This document shows positions 51,742-64,000 of a stretch of 64,000 nucleotides of DNA, piece after piece. The DNA lies in NCBI RefSeq assembly GCF_007858535.1, contig NZ_CP040174.1, positions 558,001 to 622,000 on the forward strand, written 5' to 3'. The notes under the pieces were generated by a model, which saw nothing but the letters and a program-made list of their open reading frames with translations, had not been told where the DNA came from and did not search any database. The translations under genes and the position numbers were made by a program. The stretch's first letter is position 1; each line of letters starts with the position of its first letter. The stretch is from Arthrobacter sp. UKPF54-2 (GTDB lineage: Bacteria > Actinomycetota > Actinomycetes > Actinomycetales > Micrococcaceae).

Positions 51742-52773
51742 ATGCCCGGCATCAAGGACGTCGCGGAACGGGCGGGCCTCTCCATCGCCACCGTTTCGCG
51801 CGCCTTGAGCGGCAAGGGCAACGTCTCCACCCAGAGCCGTGAGCGTGCCCAGGCTGCGGCGGCCGAACTCGGCTTTGTCCTCTCCTACCACGCCTCCAGC
51901 CTCGCGTCCGGGCGGAACCACAACGTCGGCGTTGTGGTTCCCTCCGTGCACCGCTGGTTCTTCTCCTCGGTGGTGGAGGGCGTCTCCGCGACCCTGCTCG
52001 ACGCCGGCTATGACCTCACGCTGTACAACGTCAGCGAGGGCGAGGAACGCCGGCACAGCGTGCTGAACGACTTCCTGCTGCGCAAGCGCGTGGATGCGGT
52101 GATTGCGGTGTCCCTGGAGCTCAGCGAGGCCGAGATCCAGCAACTGCTCGCGATCCACCGGCCCATTGTCGGCATTGGCGGCCCGCTGCCGGGCGCCTCG
52201 ACCATCCGGATCAACGATTCGGGCATTGCCGAGGCCGCGGCCCGGCACCTGATCCAGCTTGGCCACAGCCGGATCGCGCATATGACCGGCGACGCCGCCT
52301 ACGAGAAGGACTTCCGGCTGCCGGGCACCCGCCAGGGCGGCTTCACCAAGGCCATGCGGGACGCGGGCCTGCCCATCCGGCCCGAGTGGCTGGTCTCGGC
52401 CGACTTCACCATCCAGGGCGCGTACGCCAGCGCACGGCAGCTACTGGGCAGCTCCCCGGAACGCCCCACCGCGGTCTTCGCCGCCTCCGATGAGATGGCG
52501 ATCGGCACGATTCTCGCCGCCCGGGACTTCGGGCTGCGCGTTCCGCACGATTTGTCCGTGATCGGCATCGACGGCCACGAACTGGGCGAACTGTTCGGCC
52601 TGACCACCATCGACCAGGACCCCCGCGGCCAAGGGGCCATGGCCGTCCGGCGGCTGCTGGCAGGTCTTGAAGGCGGCACGGACACCGTGGCGGCAGACAC
52701 CGAGTACCCGACCAGGTTTGTAATCCGGTCCAGCACTGCGGTTCCGCCGGTCGACGCTGCACCCCTTCGCTAG
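51742..52773 (+). CDS. LacI family regulator of the maltose locus
   Basis: The protein has 343 residues. The N-terminal helix-turn-helix (IKDVAERAGLSIATVSRAL) and hinge (LGFVLSYHASSLASG) are standard LacI. The ligand domain shows VGVVVPSVHRWFFSSVVEGV and the late FAASDEMAIGTILAARDFGLRVPHDLSVIGIDGHEL pattern. It likely represses malE and the alpha-glucosidase through the two TGNAANCGNTTNCA sites and is released by maltose or trehalose. A weaker core AAACGGTTT at about 51696-51704 lies upstream of it within the glucosidase gene and could serve autoregulation. Confidence 0.93.
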   Translation: MPGIKDVAERAGLSIATVSRALSGKGNVSTQSRERAQAAAAELGFVLSYHASSLASGRNHNVGVVVPSVHRWFFSSVVEGVSATLLDAGYDLTLYNVSEGEERRHSVLNDFLLRKRVDAVIAVSLELSEAEIQQLLAIHRPIVGIGGPLPGASTIRINDSGIAEAAARHLIQLGHSRIAHMTGDAAYEKDFRLPGTRQGGFTKAMRDAGLPIRPEWLVSADFTIQGAYASARQLLGSSPERPTAVFAASDEMAIGTILAARDFGLRVPHDLSVIGIDGHELGELFGLTTIDQDPRGQGAMAVRRLLAGLEGGTDTVAADTEYPTRFVIRSSTAVPPVDAAPLR

Positions 52774-52794
52774 ACCGACGGCGGCGGCGCCGTT

Positions 52795-52830
52795 GGTTAC
52801 TCGGCCGTCTGCGGTTACTCGGCCGTCTGG
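52795..52830. repeat. 18-bp tandem duplication at the 3' end of the SRPBCC gene
   Basis: GGTTACTCGGCCGTCTG occurs twice in tandem (52795-52811 and 52813-52829), one base apart. The second copy encodes the last codons and stop of the SRPBCC protein; the first lies just after it. Confidence 0.9.
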
Positions 52831-53306
52831 CCGCCCATGAAGCGCACGAACTTCGCCAGGACCCCTGGCCAGCCGGCCTGGTACTCCGCACGCGTCGCAG
52901 CCGGGTCCTGGGCGCCCTCCCAGCCACTCTGCACCAGCCGCACCTCCGTGCCACCCTCCACGGCCCGGAAGGCGACGCGCAGCTCGGTGGACCACAACGC
53001 CTGCGTGCCGGGGTGCCAGCTGGCGTGGAAGGACAGCGGGGGCTGCCAGTCGTCGATGGTGCCCCAGCTGGCGGTCCGGCCGTCGTCAGCAGTTTCGAGG
53101 ATCAGGTTCTCCTCGAACTCCACGTAGGAGCCCGCGCCATACACACTGTGGTCTTCCAGCGGCCACCAGAGGTGCGTGTGCTCGGTGAATCCGACAAAGG
53201 CCCTCGCGACCGCGCCCGGGACGACGACGGTGAACACCACCGGCTCGAGGCCGCCCTCAGGTTCCGGGTCCGGGGCTGCCGCGGCATGGCTGAAGAGGTT
53301 ATCCAT
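52815..53306 (-). CDS. SRPBCC / AHSA1-like domain protein
   Basis: The protein has 163 residues. The START/SRPBCC pattern is visible: FTVVVPGAVARAFVGFTEHTHLWWPLEDHSVYG, YVEFEENLILETADDGRTASWGTI, then TELRVAFRAVEGGTEVRLVQSGWE and WPGVLAKFVRFM at the end. These proteins bind lipids or hydrophobic ligands; AHSA1-like members are often stress- or export-linked regulators. ATG 53306 is preferred over TTG 53315. It converges on lacI. Confidence 0.87.
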   Translation of the reverse strand: MDNLFSHAAAAPDPEPEGGLEPVVFTVVVPGAVARAFVGFTEHTHLWWPLEDHSVYGAGSYVEFEENLILETADDGRTASWGTIDDWQPPLSFHASWHPGTQALWSTELRVAFRAVEGGTEVRLVQSGWEGAQDPAATRAEYQAGWPGVLAKFVRFMGGQTAE

Positions 53307-53360
53307 GGGCACCAACTCTACAAGCTACCGCTGCCCGGCCAGGCGCCCGGCCCACTCCCG

Positions 53361-53506
53361 ACGCTCCCTCACCTCTGGCGGCTTCCCTCACGACGCTCCC
53401 TCACGTTTGGCATATTTCGCCCCAACGCTCCCTCACCTCTGGCACCCTTCTCCCCGACGCTCCCTCACATGTGGCACGTTTCTGCCCAACGCTCCCTCAC
53501 CTCTGG
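53361..53506. repeat. Five spaced direct repeats with core ACGCTCCCTCA
   Basis: Copies of ACGCTCCCTCACNTNTGG begin at 53361, 53393, 53425, 53457 and 53489, i.e. every 32 bp, with variable 13-14 nt between. A partial CTTCCCTCACG lies at about 53381. The rest of the 370-nt interval 53316-53686 contains no gene. The same 11-mer, inverted, is in fliK (18354-18440). Confidence 0.93.
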
Positions 53507-53599
53507 AGTGCCGCGACCGACGCCGGGGCACAGGCTGCTGCAGGAGGGTTCCGACGTTAGGCCACGGAAGTGCGGGAGGGTCTCTGTCGTGGCGGCAAG

Positions 53600-53616
53600 A
53601 CCTGAGGGAGCGTCGG
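53600..53616. repeat. Inverted copy of the ACGCTCCCTCA repeat
   Basis: CCTGAGGGAGCGTCGG at about 53601-53616 is the opposite-orientation copy, 25 nt from the rRNA terminator. It shares CTGAGGGAGCGTCGGG exactly with the fourth fliK repeat. Confidence 0.85.
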
Positions 53617-53640
53617 GTTGGTGTTTTGGGGTTAAAGGGG

Positions 53641-53672
53641 GAGAGCCTCCAACCTGGTGGTTGGAGGCTCTC
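53641..53672 (-). terminator. rRNA operon terminator
   Basis: Perfect 14-bp stem (53641-53654 with 53659-53672), loop TGGT, about 15 nt beyond the 5S 3' end; on the minus strand it is followed by CCCCCTTTAACC. Confidence 0.88.
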
Positions 53673-53686
53673 GACCTCAATGATGT

Positions 53687-53803
53687 TCCGGCGGTGACCT
53701 ACTCTCCCACACCCTCCCGGGTGCAGTACCATCGGCGCTGTGGGTCTTAGCTTCCGGGTTCGGAATGGGACCGGGCGTTTCCCCCACGCTATGACCGCCG
53801 TAA
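53687..53803 (-). rRNA. rrf: 5S ribosomal RNA
   Basis: The minus strand reads TTACGGCGGTCATAGCG at the 5' end and ends GTAGGTCACCGCCGGAA, with the GGCGGTC/CACCGCC terminal helix and the conserved CCGAAC in loop A-C. The length is about 117 nt. It is last in a 16S-23S-5S operon. Confidence 0.96.
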
Positions 53804-53911
53804 CCCTTGCTCCGCGCCCCTGGCCGGGGGCCTGGGGTGGGAAATCTGTGGTTACAACTTGTGGTGTTGTATTCAGTTGTTTTGGTTCCTGTGCAACGTT
53901 TCGTCTGGCGA

Positions 53912-53945
53912 CGGGTTTGTTGTTTGGGAACCACATAGTGGACGC
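53912..53945 (-). other. 3' arm of the pre-23S processing stem
   Basis: The 34-nt segment is nearly the reverse complement of 57267-57300 in the 16S-23S spacer (shared TTGTTTGRGAAC and ACATAGTGGACGC patterns). The two arms would pair around 23S in the precursor, forming the RNase III processing stem. Confidence 0.8.
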
Positions 53946-54018
53946 AAGCAGTCTTGTTTCTTTGTACCCTTCCCGTGGTGCGAACCCCTTTTGATGTTGG
54001 TTCGCGGGAGGGGTGTGT

Positions 54019-59190
<5,172 letters not shown>

Positions 59191-59427
59191 AAAAACAGAC
59201 ACAGCATCCGCCCCCGGGAAAACGGGAACACACACTGCACAAAATTTGAAACCAGCTAAAAACACCAGACCATCCACGGGGTGGACAATCCGGCACAATC
59301 AACCAATTCAATACAAAAAATTGGTATCAACAAACTTGGCACACTATTGAGTTCTCAAACAACAGACACACCCGGCACCACCACAACCCCTCAACAGGGC
59401 CGCGGATCGCTCCGGAGCAACTTTTCA
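59191..59427 (-). other. rRNA leader region
   Basis: The 237-nt leader between promoter and 16S contains the GTTGTTTGAGAACTCAATAG box (about 59345-59364) and the 5' arm of the pre-16S stem (59325-59334). No gene is present. Confidence 0.75.
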
Positions 59428-59456
59428 AACTTACCGGGCCGCTTCACCCTAGTCAA
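59428..59456 (-). promoter_or_regulatory. rRNA operon promoter
   Basis: On the minus strand TTGACT (59456-59451), 17-nt spacer, TAAGTT (59433-59428): a near-consensus housekeeping promoter about 240 nt upstream of 16S. Further promoters may exist upstream but none as clear was seen. Confidence 0.75.
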
Positions 59457-59620
59457 ATCAGCGTTTCCGACTCAGTCTTGCCATAGGCTTCTTGGTCTTC
59501 TTAGCGGATCAACTCCGGGGAGCAGCGCGGAAATAAACTCTACCACCAGTTGGCCCGGGTGACAAAGCGGCCCCGGCGGGCACCCCTGGCCGCCCCCTGG
59601 ACGGGCCGGCGCGGGGAACG

Positions 59621-59653
59621 GAAAGGCCCGGAACCGCAAGGATCCCGGGCTTG
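59621..59653 (-). terminator. Terminator of the maltokinase-GlgB gene
   Basis: GCCCGG (59626-59631) and CCGGGC (59645-59650) with flanking A/T pairs form a stem that on the minus strand is followed by CCTTTCCGTT, 22 nt after the stop. Confidence 0.65.
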
Positions 59654-59674
59654 TCCGTGCCAGCGGTGGGCTTG

Positions 59675-62600
59675 CTAGCCGATCGCCCTGAAGTACGCGG
59701 CACCCAGCGGCGGCAGCGTCACGGTGAGCGTGGCCGGCTGGCCGTCAACGCCGTCGGCGGATGCCGTCAGGGCACCGTCGTTCAAAACGCCCGACCCGCC
59801 GTAAGCAGCGGCGTCGGTGTTCAAGACTTCCTGCCACTGCCCCGCCGCGGGGACGCCCAGGCGGAAGTCATGGTGCGGGGCGCCGGAGAAGTTCAGGGCG
59901 CAGACCAGCTCTTTGCCGGCGGCGTCCCGGCGGATGAAGGTCAGCACGTTCCGGTCGGCGTCGCCGCCGTTGATCCACTGGAAGCCGTCGGGATCGTTGT
60001 CCCGTTGGTACAGGGCGGGCGTGGCGCTGTAGAGCTCGTTGAGGTCCTTGGTCAGGAGCTGCACGCCGCGGTGCGCCGGGATGTCCGCCAGCCACCAGTC
60101 CAGACCGTGCTGTTCGGACCATTCCGCTTCCTGGCCAAACTCGGTGCCCATGAAGATCAGCTGCTTGCCGGGGTGGGCCCACTGGTAGGCCAGGAAGGCG
60201 CGCAGGTTGGCGAGCTGCTGCCAGCGGTCGCCGGGCATCTTGCGCAGCATCGAACCCTTGCCGTGCACCACCTCGTCATGGCTGATCGGGAGCAGGAAGT
60301 TCTCCGTGTAGGCGTAGACCATCGAGAAGGTGATGGTGCCGTGGTGCCACTTGCGGTTATACGGGTCCTCGGCCATGTACTTGAGCGAGTCGTGCATCCA
60401 GCCCATGTTCCATTTGATCCCGAAGCCCAGCCCACCCTGGCTCGTGGGGGCGGTGACGCCGGGGAACGCGGTGGATTCCTCGGCGATCATGACCGCGCCC
60501 GGGTGCGTTTTGTAGACCGTGGCGTTGACCTCCTGCAGGAAGGAGATCGCCTCGAGGTTTTCGCGCCCGCCGAAGCGGTTCGGCTGCCACTGGCCTTCCT
60601 CGCGGGAGTAATCCAGGTAGAGCATCGAGGCCACGGCATCGACGCGGAGGCCGTCGATGTGGAATTCGTCCAGCCAGTAGAGCGCGTTGGCGACGAGGAA
60701 GTTGCGGACCTCGCGGCGGCCGAAGTCGAAGATCAGGGTGCCCCAGTCGGGGTGCTCGCCCAGGTTCGGGTCGGAGTGCTCGTACAGGGGTTCTCCGTCG
60801 AAGCGGGCCAGCGCCCACTCGTCCTTGGGGAAGTGTGCCGGCACCCAGTCCAGCAGCACGCCGATGCCCGCCTGGTGCAGTGCGTCCACGAGGTGCCGGA
60901 ATTCGTCCGGGTGCCCGAAGCGCGAGGTCGGCGCGAAGTAGGACGTGACCTGGTAGCCCCAGGATCCGCCGAAGGGGTGCTCGGCGACCGGCATGAACTC
61001 CACATGGGTGAAGCCGAGCCACTGCACGTACTCCACGAGTTCCTTGGCGAGCTGGCGGTAATCCAGCCCTACCCGCCAGGAGCCCAGGTGTACTTCGTAC
61101 ACGCTCATCGGGGCGTTGTGCGGATCCCGGGCCGCGCGTGCCTTCATCCACTCGTCGTCCTTGAAGGCGTAGGAGGGCTCCACCACGCGGGACGCTGTCA
61201 GCGGCGGAACCTCGGTGCCGAAGGCCAGCGGGTCGGCCTTCTCGACCCAGTGGCCGTGCCGGGTTTTGATCTCAAATTTGTAGCACGCCCCTGCCACAAC
61301 GCCGGGAATGAACAGCTCCCAGACGCCGGAGGACCCGAGCGAGCGCATCGAGAATTCACGGCCGTCCCAGCCGTTGAAGTCACCCTTCACGCGCACGGCC
61401 TGGGCGTTCGGGGCCCACACCGCGAAGGATACGCCGTCGACGTCGCCGAGGGCCGACTTGTAGTGCCGCACGTGGGCGCCCAGCACATCCCAGAGGCGCT
61501 CGTGGCGTCCCTCGCCGATCAGGTGCAGGTCAATCTCCCCCACCGAGGGCAGGTAGCGGTAGGGCTCGTCAGCCTGCTGCGGTTCCCGGCCCTCGTAGCT
61601 GACCTCAAGCCGGTAGTCGGGCACGTGGCCCTCATCGACGGGCTCCAGCACGGCCACCCACACGCCGCCGGATTCATGCGTCATCGGGAAGCTGCCGGCC
61701 GAGGTCACCACGGAGACGGCTTCCGCAAGGTGCTTCACGGTGCGGATGGTGACGTGGCCGTAGTCATCGAGGTGCGCGCCGAGGACTGAGTGCGGGGCGT
61801 GGTGCTCGCCGGCCGCGACCCGCGCAAGGGTCTCCGCGTCCACGGGAAGCGGGACGCCGGGTCGATCGGTTCGTGCTGGACCTGTCATTTTGATACCTTC
61901 CACTGCGGCTTCGGCGGGAACGCCGGAGCCTGTACTGCCGAGGAGACGACGGGATGCGTTCACCGGGATGGCGAGCCAGTCGGGCCTGTTCCGGAGTTCG
62001 TAAACAACTTCGTAGAGGGCTTTGTCGAGCCACAACGCCACAAAAAGGGGCGAGTCGCGGTCAATGGTGCCGGGCGTGACCTCCGCGTAGCCGGCCAGGA
62101 AGGCCTCGGCGCAGTCGTCCACCCAGTCCGCGGGCACCACGGCATCGTCGTATTCGCGGACGGCCGCCCCGGCGGCGTAGTCAAAGGAGCGCAGCATGCC
62201 GACGACGTCGCGCAGCGGAACGTCCGGGAAGTTGCGTTCGGAGATCGGCCGCAGCGGTTCGCCCTCGAAGTCGAGGATGGCCCAGCGCGCGGGCATCCCC
62301 GGGCCGCCGGGGACCTGGAGGATCTGGCCGAGGTGCAGGTCGCCGTGGATCCGCTGCAGGCGGCCCGCGCTGCTGCCTTCGAGGCGCGCCAGCAGGGCCT
62401 CCAGTTCATCGTCGAAGGGTCCGACGGCGGCGCCAGCTTCCGCCCATGACTGCCGTACGCGCTGGGCGACGCCGGGCGCGATGTCCCCGCCCGGCACCGT
62501 CTCGGCGGCGGTGCCCAGCGCCTCGGCCAGGCGGCGGTGCACGGTGGCCGTGGCGACGCCGAGGGCGCGGGCCTCTGCCGTGAAGCCGGTTCCGGTGCTG

Positions 62601-63355
62601 GCCGCATCCACGGCGAGGCGCCAGGCGTCCAGGCCGCCGGCCAGGAATTCGTGCGCGACGGCAAGCTCGCCGCGGGCCGTCGAGGCGCCTCCGGGGCCGG
62701 TCCATTCGCCGGTTACCCAGCCGAGGGTGGCCGGCACTTCCGCGGTGCGGCCCCCGGTCAGCGCAGCGCCGATCTCAACCTCGGGGTTCTGGCCCTCGGA
62801 CAGCACCCGGAAGAATTTGAGGATCGCCGCGGAGCCGCCGTCGTCGACGATCACCGAACTGTTGGACTGCTCGCCGGAGAGCACCCGCACCTTGCCGGTG
62901 GCAAAGGGCAGCCGGTGGCCCGATTCCACCAGGTGGCCGGCGGCGGTGCCGTCAGCGGTGGCGCCGCCTGCCCGCATGAGTTCCAGCCAAGCCGCGATGA
63001 ATGCGGGGTCGTGGACGCCGTCGTAGATCCAGCCGCGGGCCGGGTCCGCGCCGTCTGCGGGGATTTCCCCCAGCAGGGCGGCTCCGGCGCCGGCCAGCGG
63101 CAGCGAACGGAAGCTGAGCGGCACCTGCACGACGTCGGTGCGGTTGCCGTCCGCCGTCGGATACGTCACGGCGAGGAGCAGGACCTCCAGCCCGACGCCG
63201 GCCTCCGGCGCGGCGGAGTCCGCGGCGGGTTCGAGGCGCACACGGCCGGCCGGTTCGAAGCTGAAGTGCGCGCTCTTGACGGGGAACCAGCGCTGGCGCG
63301 GGAGCCAGCTGCGCAGCAGGGCGTCAAGCGCGGGGGGCAGGGTGGGTGGGGTCAT
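59675..63355 (-). CDS. glgB: Maltokinase - 1,4-alpha-glucan branching enzyme fusion (Mak-GlgB)
   Basis: The protein has 1226 residues. Residues 1-460 are a maltokinase (Mak/Pep2): N-cap [23 protein letters not shown] near 160, [14 protein letters not shown] (catalytic Asp) near 340 and [11 protein letters not shown] for metal binding. Residues 490-1226 are a GH13 branching enzyme with N-terminal beta domains ([19 protein letters not shown]), barrel motifs DGLRVDAV (nucleophile Asp about 906), MIAEEST (Glu about 959) and [13 protein letters not shown]. Mak makes maltose-1-phosphate for GlgE; GlgB adds alpha-1,6 branches. It follows treS after 1 nt. The fusion junction holds an internal ribosome site (61886-61901). 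Confidence 0.95.
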   Translation of the reverse strand: MTPPTLPPALDALLRSWLPRQRWFPVKSAHFSFEPAGRVRLEPAADSAAPEAGVGLEVLLLAVTYPTADGNRTDVVQVPLSFRSLPLAGAGAALLGEIPADGADPARGWIYDGVHDPAFIAAWLELMRAGGATADGTAAGHLVESGHRLPFATGKVRVLSGEQSNSSVIVDDGGSAAILKFFRVLSEGQNPEVEIGAALTGGRTAEVPATLGWVTGEWTGPGGASTARGELAVAHEFLAGGLDAWRLAVDAASTGTGFTAEARALGVATATVHRRLAEALGTAAETVPGGDIAPGVAQRVRQSWAEAGAAVGPFDDELEALLARLEGSSAGRLQRIHGDLHLGQILQVPGGPGMPARWAILDFEGEPLRPISERNFPDVPLRDVVGMLRSFDYAAGAAVREYDDAVVPADWVDDCAEAFLAGYAEVTPGTIDRDSPLFVALWLDKALYEVVYELRNRPDWLAIPVNASRRLLGSTGSGVPAEAAVEGIKMTGPARTDRPGVPLPVDAETLARVAAGEHHAPHSVLGAHLDDYGHVTIRTVKHLAEAVSVVTSAGSFPMTHESGGVWVAVLEPVDEGHVPDYRLEVSYEGREPQQADEPYRYLPSVGEIDLHLIGEGRHERLWDVLGAHVRHYKSALGDVDGVSFAVWAPNAQAVRVKGDFNGWDGREFSMRSLGSSGVWELFIPGVVAGACYKFEIKTRHGHWVEKADPLAFGTEVPPLTASRVVEPSYAFKDDEWMKARAARDPHNAPMSVYEVHLGSWRVGLDYRQLAKELVEYVQWLGFTHVEFMPVAEHPFGGSWGYQVTSYFAPTSRFGHPDEFRHLVDALHQAGIGVLLDWVPAHFPKDEWALARFDGEPLYEHSDPNLGEHPDWGTLIFDFGRREVRNFLVANALYWLDEFHIDGLRVDAVASMLYLDYSREEGQWQPNRFGGRENLEAISFLQEVNATVYKTHPGAVMIAEESTAFPGVTAPTSQGGLGFGIKWNMGWMHDSLKYMAEDPYNRKWHHGTITFSMVYAYTENFLLPISHDEVVHGKGSMLRKMPGDRWQQLANLRAFLAYQWAHPGKQLIFMGTEFGQEAEWSEQHGLDWWLADIPAHRGVQLLTKDLNELYSATPALYQRDNDPDGFQWINGGDADRNVLTFIRRDAAGKELVCALNFSGAPHHDFRLGVPAAGQWQEVLNTDAAAYGGSGVLNDGALTASADGVDGQPATLTVTLPPLGAAYFRAIG
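61886..61901 (-). promoter_or_regulatory. Internal Shine-Dalgarno and ATG at the Mak-GlgB junction
   Basis: On the minus strand GGAAGG (61901-61896), 7 nt, then ATG (61888-61886) in frame with the GlgB half, at residue 490 of the fusion. The spacing is ideal, so a separate 737-residue GlgB could be made as well as the fusion. Confidence 0.65.
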
Positions 63356-63356
63356 T

Positions 63357-64000
<644 letters not shown>

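Noticed and set aside
53361..53506. Possible CRISPR array
   Set aside because: The repeat core is only about 18 bp with 13-14 nt between copies, spacers are too short, and no cas genes are near.
59651..61789. 712-residue plus-strand ORF opposite glgB
   Set aside because: It is the antisense of conserved GH13 motifs, with no ribosome site and no recognisable domain.

Overview
The window is high-GC DNA from an Actinobacterium, most likely an Arthrobacter/Pseudarthrobacter-type Micrococcaceae member. The basis is gene content and style: DUF4193 and DUF4032 proteins, a maltokinase-GlgB fusion, an OtsA-OtsB pair, a Gram-positive flagellum without visible P/L-ring genes, and an rRNA operon without tRNAs in its 16S-23S spacer. 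The species call is inference; the 16S gene at about 57664-59190 would settle it.

Region 1 (1-2450): the 3' part of an MFS exporter, dps, and the flagellar sigma factor fliA.

Region 2 (2.6-32.3 kb): a nearly complete flagellar locus. On the minus strand, fliC-fliD-fliS-small ORF is followed by flgB-flgC-fliE-fliF-fliG-fliH-fliI-fliJ-NlpC/P60-fliK-flgD-flgE. After an inserted plus-strand cytochrome P450 come flbD-motA-motB-fliM-fliN-fliO-fliP-fliQ-fliR-flhB-flhA-flhF-like-csrA. Most junctions are 4-nt ATGA or GTGA overlaps. flgN-flgK-flgL-fliW diverges on the plus strand. I can read four sigma-28 type promoters (TAACG-like -35, 11-nt spacer, GCCGATAA-like -10): before flbD, before flgB, and a divergent fliC/flgN pair sharing one 8-bp -35 block. 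The fliC leader carries a GGA-loop hairpin and a GGA overlapping the Shine-Dalgarno, the layout used by CsrA on Bacillus hag; csrA and fliW are both here. No chemotaxis genes, fliL, flgM, flgF/flgG, flhG or ring genes are seen in the window.

Region 3 (32.3-43.7 kb): assorted chromosomal genes. These are a secreted AMIN-like protein, DUF4193, a GyrI-like protein, an SDR dehydrogenase, tRNA-Thr(TGT), a membrane-anchored DsbA-like thioredoxin, otsA-otsB (trehalose synthesis), a VOC protein, an orphan sugar ABC ATPase (UgpC/MsmK type), DUF4032 and a GlcD-type FAD oxidase.

Region 4 (43.7-52.8 kb): a maltose/maltodextrin locus. malE-malF-malG-GH13 runs on the minus strand, and a divergent alpha-glucosidase plus LacI regulator on the plus strand. 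Each promoter has one near-identical 14-bp LacI-type operator overlapping its -35.

Region 5 (52.8-59.7 kb): an SRPBCC protein, a cluster of ACGCTCCCTCA repeats, and a 16S-23S-5S rRNA operon on the minus strand with readable promoter, processing stems and terminator. The same repeat core also occurs inside fliK as a translated 33-bp tandem repeat.

Region 6 (59.7-64 kb): a maltokinase-GlgB fusion preceded by treS (cut by the window end), part of the GlgE trehalose-to-alpha-glucan pathway. The OtsAB, TreS/Mak/GlgB and Mal genes together connect trehalose, maltose and glycogen metabolism.
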